Origin: Cryptomeria japonica
Taxonomy: Eukaryota > Streptophyta > Pinopsida > Cupressales > Cupressaceae
Assembly: GCF_030272615.1 (NCBI RefSeq)
Contig: NC_081415.1
Location: forward strand, 419,800,257 to 419,864,256
DNA length: 64,000 nucleotides
Direction of reading: 5' to 3'
This document shows positions 24,901 to 36,900 of the stretch, piece by piece; within the stretch, counting starts at the first letter, position 1; each line of letters begins with the position of its first letter. The translations under genes were made by a program, and so were the position numbers. The notes below the pieces were generated by a model. That model was given only the letters and a program-made list of their open reading frames with translations, searched no databases and was not told where the DNA came from.

Positions 24901-27900
24901 AGAGCGAAATTTCCCATAAGCACTATTTTCTTCCTTGTGTGAGGTCAAACCTTAGTTCCTATGGCATGGTTGAGGGTAGATTGGTGCATTTTTGCCTTGC
25001 AAGGTGGATTGGAGTTAGAAAAATGAAGGATTTAGTCCAAAAACTTGAATTTCACTCCTGACCCTTCCAAAGGGTCCAAAGCAAAATTCTTTATAGGTCC
25101 TGTCCTTGGCCATGGTCTGGAGCAAAATCCTCCTTTCAGGCCTTCCTAGGGGTCAAATAAGTGTTGTTTCATGAGAAAGGAATCCAAAGGTGAGAATCAA
25201 AAGAAAACAAAGTAAGAAGAAGGAGGAAATCAACCTAAAGCATGAAAATCGCTCCTGGCCCTTCCAAAGGGTCCAAAACGAATTTCCTCATGAAGTACTA
25301 TGCCTTGCCCCAACCTACAAGCTAGCTCATTCACAAACAATTTTGAAGCCCAAAGACTTGTTCTTAATGACTTAATGGATGAAGAATGGAGCTAAGTGAG
25401 GGAAAACAAGCAAATCATGAATTTCGCTCCTGACCCTTCCAAAGGAGAGCGAAATTCTTAAAAACCTCTAATTTGCTCATATTTGAGATCTAGATTTGGT
25501 TTCCTAAGGCATTGGTGGAGCAAAGATTAATGTATACTTGCCTTGAGAAGCAATTTGGAGCAAGGAAGGGATGGAATTGTGCCTTAATCATGAATTTCGC
25601 TCCTAACCCTTCCAAAGGGTCCAGAGTGAAATCCTAAGATTGAGATGGGGATAAGACATAAAAGCCAGGCTGAGAAGTGAGGTTGAAGGAAATGGTCAAG
25701 ATTTGTGCATTTGACAAAAATCGCTCCTGACCCTTATAAAGGATCCAGAGCGAAATTCCTATAGGGCCTATCCCTAGAGAGGATCCAGAGCGAATTTCAT
25801 TTTAATGTCTTCTTGTTGATGATTTAAGGTAAGAAATGCCATGTTAGGATAAACATATTATGTATACTTAATCATCTTTTGGTTTGTTTTGCAGATGGAG
25901 GAGGATCAAGCCAGGACAAGGATGACCTATTCCAGTCCCATCATCATCAAGGACACTTCAAATATATGGAGGAGGACTTCAAGTGTTCGAGAAAAGCATT
26001 GGGAGATTTCAAGTGTTCAAGGAGTTCCAAGCTATCCTCAAAGACTTCATTCTACCATATGGAGAAGCCACAAGATATCAGAAGAAGGATCTTATATAAC
26101 TTCAAAGCAACATGAGCTACCAGAGGAGGAGTGACTTGACCGTGAGGAGGCCTCATCAAACACATGGGAGTCAAGGAAGTACATCATTCATCACATCAAA
26201 GACAGAGGAGGATCAACCAAGACACAAACGTCAGACAAGGTGGCATCCCAGTCATTGTTTCTCCCAGAGTTCCCAGACTCACCGTGAGTTAGGAGAGTTC
26301 GCCGAGTTGGCGAGTCGAGCCAAGCTCGGCGAGTTTTGCTGACTCGAGGCTCGGACTCGGTGGGTTTTGGGCATAACTCGCCGAGTCCGAGCTCCAGGAC
26401 TTGGCCGCGGCAATAGGAAATTTCGATTTTAAAAAACAAAAAAAACAAAAGCTTTTTCACTTGTTTTTTTTTTACTTTCTCTTTCATATAACCCTAAAAG
26501 GTCTTCTAATTGTTAGTTGTGAGAAGAAGAGAGGAAAAGTGAGAGAGAGGAAGGAAAACAAGAGGCCATAGGTTTGCAACCAGCAGGGAAGAAGAGCATC
26601 AAGGAGACCACAAATCACATTGGGGAGGCCATAGGCTTGCATTGAGAGCATCAAGGAGTCCATAGCAAGACTTCTCAACTCATTTGAAAGAGGTAGGTGT
26701 TCTTTGTAGATTTTGCTGGTTTTTTTAGGTATGTTAATGGATTTTTTTCATTTGTTTGTTAATTTTTTTTAGTTTAACAGTTAACTTTCCAAATCTTGAA
26801 TGTTTTTAATTGTTTAGCTTAATTTCAATGAGAGAAGTAGAATAATAGCAAAGTGCAAACCCTACATTTTTTTAGAAAAAATTTGTAAACATGTATTTAA
26901 ATTTTATTTTTTTTAAAAGTAGGGTTTGCTGATTTTTTCTATTAGTTTATAACTTTATTAAATTTTCTTATTGCAGCAGCCTTCACGTTTAAAAAACATT
27001 CATTTTTCACAATGCCTAAAAAGGATGAGGCTTGGAAATATACTTAAGACTTTATTGGCAGACAAAAATATCAAACAAAATGTTATTTTTTTAAAGAAAT
27101 TAATTTTGGTGGCATCAATAGATTTAAATACCATATTGCCGGCATACCTGGCCATGATATTGAGGTATGTAAAAAACAAACTGCTAAGGCAAAACATTTC
27201 TGTTATGTCCAATTAGAAACACATGAGCAAGAAAAGTTAACTAAGAAGAGGCAATTGGAAGAGTTAAGTGCTATTGGCTCCCATGCATCCGCATCCGCAT
27301 CCACATCCGCAGGCTGTGTTGGAGAGGGTTCTTCCATGCCTCCCTTTCACCCTAGTGCTTCTGCTAGTGCTAGTGCTTCTGCTGCTACTCCTCCTAGTGG
27401 CACTATTACCTTTGGCCCTAGAGTTCGTAAATCCAGGTTGGATAGTTATTTTGTGCCGCGTAGTACTCTTGGGGCACGACCCTCGCTTGAGAGCATGGTT
27501 GGAACAAGGAGGTTCATGATGCTGCAAGAAAACAAATTTGCAAGTTTTGGTACTTTTGCAACATTCCATTTATTGCAGCCAGGTAATTCTTTTTGATTTG
27601 ATTGCTTTAAGTTTAAAAGTAAATTTATAATTTGAAGTTGAACTCTACTTTGTCTAATCATAATCTATTTGTGACAGATCTCCTTATTGGCAAGGCATGG
27701 TAGATGCCATAACCATTTGTGGTGCGGGGTTTAAAGCCCCTACTGATGCTGAGTTAAGCGGCCCCCTCTTGTTAGAAATGGTTGAGGATATGAAAGTTGA
27801 GCTAGAGGACCACCGACAGTCTTGGAGCCAAAAGGGTTGTACCATCATGACAGATGGTTGGACGGATAGGAGGAATAGAACACTCCTAAATTTTCTTGTT

Positions 27901-30900
27901 TCCTGCGGAGGTGATTGATCATGATTCATTCTGATTTGTACTTCCCTAAATGCATTGAATAAATTAAATTTTGATTTGTTGAAACTCTATTTTCAGGATC
28001 CACCATGTTCTTGAAGTCTATTGATGCTTCCTCACATGTGAAAAATGCCACATACGTATGTGAGAGGCTATTGAGGAAGTCATACAAGAGATGGGGGATG
28101 AAAATGTGGTGCAGGTGGTGACAGATAATGCAGCAAGTTATGTTGTTGCAAGTAAACTTTGAACTTTTCAAGTCTTGATGGAGAGGCATCTATGATTATT
28201 TAAAATTTTCTTAACACATCAAAATTTTTAATTAACTTAAAATTGTTGCAGGTAAACTTTTGATGGAGAGGCACCCGAAAATTTTTTGGTCTCCATGTGC
28301 GGCCCATTGCCTTGACCTCATGTTGGAGGATATTGGTAAGCCTGAATGGGTGAAATCAATAGTTGAAAGGGCCAAAAATATCAGCAAGTTTATCTACAAT
28401 CATGCATTGGTCCTTAGCATTATGAGGCAATACACGAGGCAAAAGGAGTTGGCTCGTCCTGGTATCACGAGGTTTGCCTCAAACTTCCTCACACTGAAAT
28501 CCTTGATGAAATCAAAGGCGGCTTTGAGGCGTATGTTTGTTGGTGAGGAGTGGACTTCCTCATCCTATGCTACGACCACTGCAGGGATAGATGTGGTAAA
28601 TTGCATTTTTGATGAGCCAGGTTTTTGGACCCCCTGTGGAGAAACCGTGCAGGTAAATTTATTACAATTTAACATTTAGTATCTGCTATTTAGTAATTTA
28701 ATTTTAATTTATTAACAATTTAACTTTGCATTTTTCTTTTTTTTTAATTTAATTTGTGACTTAATTGTTTATGTTTAACATTATGTGTAGGTCACTGAGC
28801 CCCTCGTAGTTCTCCTACGAGTTGTTGATGGGGAGAAGCCCTCTATGGGCTATATATATGAGGGTATGGATAGGGCCAAGGAGGCCATTAGGTCCATATA
28901 TGCAGGAGATGAGGATAAGTATGGCCCCATTTGGGAGATTATTGATAGGAGATGGCAGAACCAGCTTCACAGGCCCATCCATGCAGCAGCCTATTACCTC
29001 AATCCGGCATTTCGATTCCGTGATGACTTCAAGGCGGATGAGGAGGTTCTTAGTGGCTTGTATACAATGGTTCAGAAGTTGTGTACTGATGGCACAGCCT
29101 CAAGTACAACGCTCCAGCTGGATAAATATAATAATCGAGAAGGGGCAATCTTCACAAGCAGCATGTGCATAGAGGCTCAGACACAATTGCAGCCAGGTAG
29201 AAATATATGTAAACTTAAGATTCTTAAGTTTATGGCTTATGCATTTTAATTTTTGATTTTATAATCTAGCCTTAAAGTTGGAAATGAGTTTGATTTTTTT
29301 TTCTTTTCGTTATTTCAGATAGATGGTGGCAAATGTTTGGGCCCTTAACCCCAACCCTTCAAAAAATTGCCATCCATATTTTGAGTCAGCCATGCAGCGC
29401 TTCTGGATGTGAACGCAATTAGTCCATGTTCGAGCACATCCACTCGAAGAGGTGTAATAGATTGTCTGTGGAGAGGTTGAATGATCTTGTTTTTGTTCAT
29501 TACAACCTCCATCTTAGGACCAGATAGATTTTGGACACTGACTCCTCTCCGATCACTTTAGCGGAGATCGACCCAGAGTCTAAGTGGATCACTGAGTCTA
29601 CTGATCCCATCTTCACTGAGGAGGACCATGAGTGGGTTGACCAGGCAGGTAGAGAGGTTGAGGCTGTGGCTATGGCAGAGGAGGAGGATAGAGCACAATC
29701 CAGCACAGGCACCTCACAGGCGGACACTATGGCTACTCAATCATCCAGGACCTACCTTAGACGCATTTGTAGGAGGCAGACAGACTACTCTAAGGCTGAG
29801 GATGAGCTAGAGCCTGAGCCATAGACTTGTTTTTGTTTACAGTTATATATATGTTTGGGAACATTTGATGTCATGGATTTTATATACATTTGACAACATT
29901 TATAACTCTATATATCTATGTTTTCTATTTCCTTCAACTACAATTTACATTTCTACGCATGTGATGGATGTATGTTTATGTATGTGATCAAATTAGCTTC
30001 TATTTGATGATGGTATAGTGTCTTTAAGCTTTATTCAATAATGGGTGCATGAAACAAGTTTTAAATCGTTAAAAATCTCTAAATTTCAAGGGTTTTTTAT
30101 TTTGCCGAGTCATTGTCGAGTCGTTGCCGAGTCATAGCCGAGTCACAAGTTGAGTTGGCCTTGCCGAGTCCAAGCCGAGTCTGAGTCTGGGAACTTTGGT
30201 TTCTCCAACCAGATAGGTCCATCTCAGCGGGCCCAAATTCAATGTACCTGACTTGCCAGTGATGGCACAAGCTTCGATGTACCTACCCCTACTTCCTATT
30301 GGTCCACACTCATTCAATGTAATTTTCTCATTGGCTAAGGAAGTTTGTTATAACAAACCCTAATTAGGGTTTCCATCTTGTAATTCTAGCCGTTGATTGT
30401 AAATTGATCAGAGCCATTGAATTGTAATGAGCTCTCTATATAAAGCTCTAGCTCTTCTTTTGTAAGGGTAAATAGTTAGAAAATAGTCAATAGTTAACAG
30501 TTAAGAAAATAGAATAGCATATAGAATAGCAATTAGAGTAGATTAGGAAGAGAAGGCAAGAAATTGTTGCCTTGATTGTAAATGAACTCCATTTTATTGA
30601 AGTTATGGTGAAATGTGTCATTTCTTTGCAATATGCATAGTCTCTTATTGAATCTTCATTCTTAGATGGTAAATAATTAGATTGAATGAAGGAGGTTATT
30701 GAATGCACTCGCGTGGAATCCGCCTAGTCCAAACCACTAGCCTCTTGTTGATTGTAAGTGCGCCCTGCGTGGTCAACTGGCATAGAATGAGTTTAACCTC
30801 AAGTCGTTACGCGTCTATTGTTCATGCATTATCTTGAATGGTGATCAATGTCTGATGGTGTACGATTTGAACACATTCAAAGCATCCCTTAGAAGATCGC

Positions 30901-33900
30901 ACTGAGTTGGTGTTGATCTGTTCAGCCTGATGGTAAGACCCAGCCCAGTAGGACTCCACCTAGTCGTTCATCTATCTTCTCGCGTTCTAGGTCTTAGAGT
31001 AGACTTTCTGAGCCTTTCATCTTTTGATATTTCTTTATCTTCCAGCCAGTAGATAGGACTCGAATTCCAGCAAATCAGACGCTCAGGCAATCAAACGTAA
31101 GTCCCCTTGTGATTCTAGCATAATCACATCAGACCAAATTGAGCTTATCCACAAGTAGAGGACCTACATATAAGAACCTTGGAGCTGCCTCGATTGATCC
31201 TTAGGCGAAATCTTCAGCATTCGGGGAAACTTTGTTCAAGAGAGGATAAGATACTTTGGTATTTTATTCCGTGTTCGCATGTGCATGAAAAACACATCAA
31301 CAGTTATCAAACATGAATAATAGATCTAGACTCTCTTGTCATTTGAATAAAAATAATAATAACCACAAAATGTTCATTTTCAAGTTTTTTTCTTTCATTG
31401 TAAGCCTTCTCTAATCTGCCCAAAGTTCACCTGCACTCAACTATTTTAAAAAATAAGTGAGGTTTTATTAATCAATATCAACTAGTTATCAAACATGAAA
31501 ATTACATCTGGACTCTCTTATCATTTGAATAAAAATAATAATAACCCCAAATTGTTCATTTTCAAGTCTTGTCTTTCATTGTAAGCATTCTTTAAACTGC
31601 CCAAAGTACGCCTGCACTTAAGAAGAGTATAAGCTTTGCTCTTCAATGCATTTTGGTATCTCCCTTTCCTCATTCTTTAATTGTCGAAGAAAATCTCAAC
31701 TCTCCACCTTGAAATTATTTTGTATAGTTGAATTAATCTAAAATCCAATCAACATATCTTTTCAAAGACAATGTGGTGTCCTAGTTGTGAAAATAACATA
31801 ATTGGAAAGTTTGCTCCCTCATTCGTCCAAGACATAATTATCAGGGTTTTGCATGTTAAAACTATTTACTATTTAGTTCTAAATTTGAGTCTTTAACTCT
31901 TTGTAAGGTATTTTTTGAGCCCTAAAAGTGTCTTAGCATGTGCTATTTATTATTCACTACAAATTTAAAAAGTCACCTCGAGCGAAATATCCCTCCTTAA
32001 ATATCCAAGGGAGTTTGCCCCTAGTGAATGAATACGCAATAGAGTTAGATGAGCCCCAAATTTAGTTTCTGTATTGATCTAAATAGGTACTAAATAAATA
32101 TTTTCTATTTGCAGATTGTAATCAAACTGAAAACAGCAAATACAGTATGCTGATTGAACATGTAATTCATTTTGACTTATGACTGCAACAACGACACAGA
32201 TCAATAATAACATCATTATTTCCTGCACTCCAACATCTGGATTACAACAATTATGAAAATACAAGGTAATTCATGGGCTCACAACACTAATAGTTCATTT
32301 TGAGACTCCGCCCATCTGAGAAATGAGATTAAATTATGATGCCTGAAAGAACAACGCCCTGCTTTGTGTAACTGCACTTTAGTGCTCAGATTTATTGTGC
32401 AAATTGGGCAATCGGAATGATGTGGTGGCAGCACTAGTTTGCAGATTTGTTGAGGAGATTTAAGGTGGACGGCTTCTATCTAAAAACCTATCGCACCTTA
32501 GACCAAGCCATGTATTACTATGATGCAAATAATCCTTAAACTCCATCTCCAAATTGTAAGAGAGGTCACGATGTTTATGGCAAAGCTGGGAAAGTATGAC
32601 TTCGAATCTAGGGATAGGCAAAGGTGATGAGGTGTGGATCTAGAGTTTAATTGACTGATTGCTAGTCCATTGACTTGAACCTCCGCCTTCAATTGATGAT
32701 CGTTGGATGGGTATCATCTGATTCACCCCTTCACAACCTTCAACTCAAAAGATCTCAATTGATATGGGCAGCTAGAAATCTCTAATTGATGTTACTTCAA
32801 TTGCCTCATTCAGCTGTAACAAATTCACAAATGGATTAAAGCACACTACAATACCTCCTTGGAATTACCCAACTAAGCAGAGTGGGATTTTATCCTCAAC
32901 CTTAAGTCAACCTCCAAGGGATTTCATTCTTGCAGATCAACTACTTGAAAACTCCAAAAATCAATTTCAATAATAATCCAAAATCGCATACCTTTAAAAT
33001 GATCCAAAGACCTATCTTTATACATAATTTGAATTAGGTCCCATGGCCCAAATTGAGCACCACTTTTAAGCTTTGAATTTTTTCACTTTATTTTATTTTA
33101 TTTTATATTTAATTATATTTATGTTATATAGTAAATATTAGAGTTTTAAAACATTATTTTTAAATGCTAAATAAAGTGAGCTTATTGGCAGAAAAAGGGG
33201 GCATGACAATCCTCCCTCCTCCAAATTGCTTGCCCTCAAGCACCTTCAAATTTGGATGATCAAAAATCTCCGCTCCTTCCCATGGAGCATCTTCGAGTGC
33301 AAGATTCTTCCAATGCACCAAGGACTCCATGATGACCTTGTTTCTTAACCTTATCTCTCTTGTATCGATGATAGTTTTGAGCTCCAAAATCAATTTGCTG
33401 TCATCATCAAGTGGTGGCAGCTCCAAAGAAGGTGTAACATGCTGTCCAAGAGCTCTCTTAAGGCATGACACATGGAAAGCATAGTGAATTATGTTGTTTT
33501 CTAACAATTCCAACTCATATGTAACCTCTCCTATCCTCCTTAAGACCTTAAAAGGCCCATAAAATTATGGCTTAAGCTTTTCCACACCACTCTCCTTGAG
33601 CGAAGATTGTCTATAAGGCTAAAACCTCAGAAAAACCATTACCCCCACCTCAAAATTCCTCTCCAAGCAGTGGCAATCAGCATACTTCTGTTGATTTTGG
33701 GCCTACTGTAAGTTCTCCTTGAGTGCATTTAGAATGTCTAGACTTTGTTGTACCAAATCTCTAGCTCCAAGAACTCTATTGTCTAAAAGAATCAAATCCA
33801 TGAAAGATAGTGCATCATATCCATAAAGTGCTTTCAAAGGAGCTATAACTATAGACATATGATGAGTGGAATTGTAACAATATTCCCTAAGATGGAGCCA

Positions 33901-36900
33901 CTAAACACCATGTTGATTTCTGCCCTATGACATAATTCATTAAATATCCTTCAATCCACTTGTTCACAATCTTTGTTTGTCCATCTATTTGTGGATAACT
34001 AGTGTTTGGAGTCAACTTTATGCTTGTAAATAGAAAAAGTTCTTGCCAAAACAAACTAACGAATCTATTGTCCCTATCACTCACAATGTTCCTAGGCAGC
34101 ATAACACCTCTTCAAAGAACAAATCAGCCAACTGTGATGCTCTATATTCGGAAGATGTAGCATAAAAATGAGCATACTTAGGAGTCTATTCACTACCACA
34201 ACGACACTCCTTACATGTCACTTTCTAAAGACCGGTGATAAAATCCATAGAGAAGCTCTCCCATTTCTGATTTGGAATGGGCAAGGGATGCAACAAACCA
34301 GCCGGAATACATGTTCTACTTTGTCTTTTGACAAGTCAAACACTTCCAAACATGCCTCAAAACATCACCCTTGAGTCCCATGAAAAACTCTCTCTTTCCT
34401 ACCTGTATGTTTTGTAGTACCCAAGGTGACTAGCTAATATAATGTCATGACATACCCTCAAGATTTTCTCCTTCATTTTTAATTTTGAAACAGAGACATA
34501 TCAAGTCTTTATAGAGGATGAGCTTATCAACCACCTTGTATCTATCATCTTGTAACTTGCCATCCAAAATATTAATAGCAAATGTGTTCTTGACATACTC
34601 AGCTATTATAGGAACCCTCAAATTAGTAGAGATATTAGTCATGGAGCACAAATAGGACTTCCTAAATAAGCATCAACCACAACATTATTCTTCCCCTTAA
34701 AATACTCGACATCAAAATCATAAGCCGATAACTTACCCACTTTTACTGCCTATCATTCAAATCCTCTTGATTGAAGAAGAATTTCAAGCTATTCTGATCT
34801 ATTATTACTAAATATCTCCCACAAAACCAAACACTGCCTCAACTTGGCTAGTGCATGCAAAATGGCTAACATCTCCTTGTCATAGATAAAAAAATCTCCT
34901 CTCTAATTCTTTAAGTTTATTACTCTCAAATGCTATGGGGTGTTTGTTTTGCATCAAGACTACCCAAATCCCCTCTCCTCAAACATTATTCTCCAAAACA
35001 AAAGGAAGTGAAAAATCAAGAATAGCCAAAACGAAACATGACCTCATTACCTCCTTGAGCTTATCAAAAGTTCTTTGTGCTGAATTACTCCAAGATAAAG
35101 CTCCCTTCTTTGTCAAATCTGTCAATGGGGCAACTAACTGTGATAACCCTTTGATGAACCTCTTGTAATAGTTGAAAAGACCAAAACACCCTCTCAAGCA
35201 TGTTATATTCTTACGTGAAGGCCAATTTATGATTGCCTTAATCTTCTCATCACCCACACTAATACTTTGGGCACTAAATTTATGCCCTGGACATAGATTT
35301 TTGCCAACCCAAACTCATATTTTTATGTCTCGGCAAATAACAGCTGCTACTCTAGAATACCAAGCACCTCATCTATGTGCCTCAAATGATCATGCCATGT
35401 CTTACAATAAATCAAGATGTCATCAAAGAAAACTAGTACAAATTTCCTCAACCGCTTAATAAATACTTGAATTATGCAAGATTGTAATGTGGTCAACACA
35501 TTAGTCAACAACAATGGCATGACCAAGAACTCAATGCTCATAATGACACATAAAAGTTGTTGTATGCACATCCTCATTCTTTACCCTTATTTGATGATAC
35601 CCTATTCTGTAGTCAAACACTGTCATACCCAGGCCACTTAGTCCATATGAAAAACCCTCTCCATCTTTTTTGCCGACATAATCCTAGGAGTCTTGTTGGA
35701 TAAGCCTATAAGAACCACCTCCTTCCCCTCAGTTTAATCTTCAATTGAATGCAGCCATTACACACCCAAAACCACATCTATCTCACCAATGCCAACCGCA
35801 TAGAAATCATCCCTCACTCTATGCCTCCCTATGTTCATATCAAGATGTTGAATCCTTTTGTTGCATCAAATCGTAAGCCCATCAGCCAATATAACATTGA
35901 ATACCTTAAAATCATTTGTCCTCAATCCTATCCTAGTCACCAAATCCTCATTAATGAAATTGTGGGTAGCCCCACTATCAATCAAGACCATCAATACAAC
36001 ATTTAGTCCTCCCAGGCATGTCAATTGCTAACATCCAAACTCAAATATGAGGACATTTTGAGCAAACTGATTTTACTTCTCTTCTAAAACTGTATCTTGT
36101 GTATAGCAATGATGATAATGCATTTTTTATACATAATCATCATGCCATCATGATCATACTTTATACAAAAGAATGGCAGTACCACCTTTTACATTTAGGA
36201 TTAACAGCTACACAATGTCCTAGCCTATACAGTCAAAATGTTTGTGTGTAAAAACATAATTTTTTCACAGAAGTTGTAACTCGCAAATAAATATTCATGG
36301 AATCATTCCTGATTAAGTTTTTCCTATGTTTAATGGCACAATCACAAAAAAAAATTGTTCATCAGTCTTCTATTGTGAGCTTCCTTAACTGAAGAAAATC
36401 TTTTAAAACCCTAATAGTTTAATTCTTATGAGCAAATGGAAATTTAAAAAGATAAAAAAAATGGGATTTATTAAAGAAATTCTATTAAAAGAAAATATGA
36501 AACTCTTATAGCAGTACCTGCTAAATCCAGTAGAGTTCTCAAACTCGAAGTCATAGGCGTATGTGGCATATGTATCACAACAAATAATGTGTTGTACATT
36601 CTCGTACTGAGGATCTGGGAAAAAATGGCCATACTGCAAAATGATTCATAAACCAAAAGAAAAAACGATCCTCTATTATATTCAATAAAGGCAGACCAAA
36701 AAGAAAAAACAACTCTAAAAATGTCTTAGTTCATGCAAAAGGCATTAATCATCACAATATTTTAAGCTACAGTTAAAAGAATAGAACTTACTGCACGGCC
36801 CAGTTTAAATTCAGGTGACGTTCTGAGCCTCAGAACACAAGCAAAAGCATATGGACGACTCAACATCCGGTATCTACAAAAATAAGTAAACTTGTCATAT

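Larger units (their letters stand above)
22110..25790. repeat. Hairpin-repeat array of unit 2, about 175-bp period
   Basis: About thirteen copies of an imperfect palindrome, TTTCGCTCCTGACCCTTCC followed by AAAGGGTCCAGAGCGAAA. Centres lie near 22425, 22465, 22628, 22805, 22975, 23162, 23336, then after the solo LTR 24889, 25068, 25263, 25438, 25612 and 25736. Most spacings are 163-195 bp. The inter-hairpin sequence is also loosely repeated (for example GCATGGTTGAGG-like and GGTTTTGATGCAT-like stretches), so these are tandem ~175-bp units. Confidence 0.9.
21832..31302 (+). mobile_element. Unit 2: long LTR-like unit with TSD GTTAT, carrying two nested insertions
   Basis: Starts TGTTGTGACGTATTCACAC and ends ACACATCAACA, so the termini are TGTTG...CAACA. 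It is flanked by GTTAT (21827-21831 and 31303-31307). Removing the nested solo LTR (23355-24706) and hAT element B (26265-30198) leaves about 4.2 kb, with no internal direct repeat. It therefore looks like one very long solo LTR or a unit lacking paired LTRs. It contains a hairpin array (22110-25790), a possible small intron (about 25829-25892), a telo-box palindrome (30355) and TATA (30437). It lies in the 29-kb Sec23/24-like intron. Confidence 0.8.

Noticed and set aside
22110..25790. Regularly spaced palindromic repeats as a CRISPR array
   Set aside because: The context is plant nuclear with introns and TEs, the spacers are themselves degenerate repeats of ~130 bp, and there are no cas genes.
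27264..27569. Cys/Gly-rich and Ser/Arg-rich minus-strand ORF opposite the hAT transposase
   Set aside because: It is the shadow of the Ser/Ala repeat in the transposase reading frame on the plus strand.
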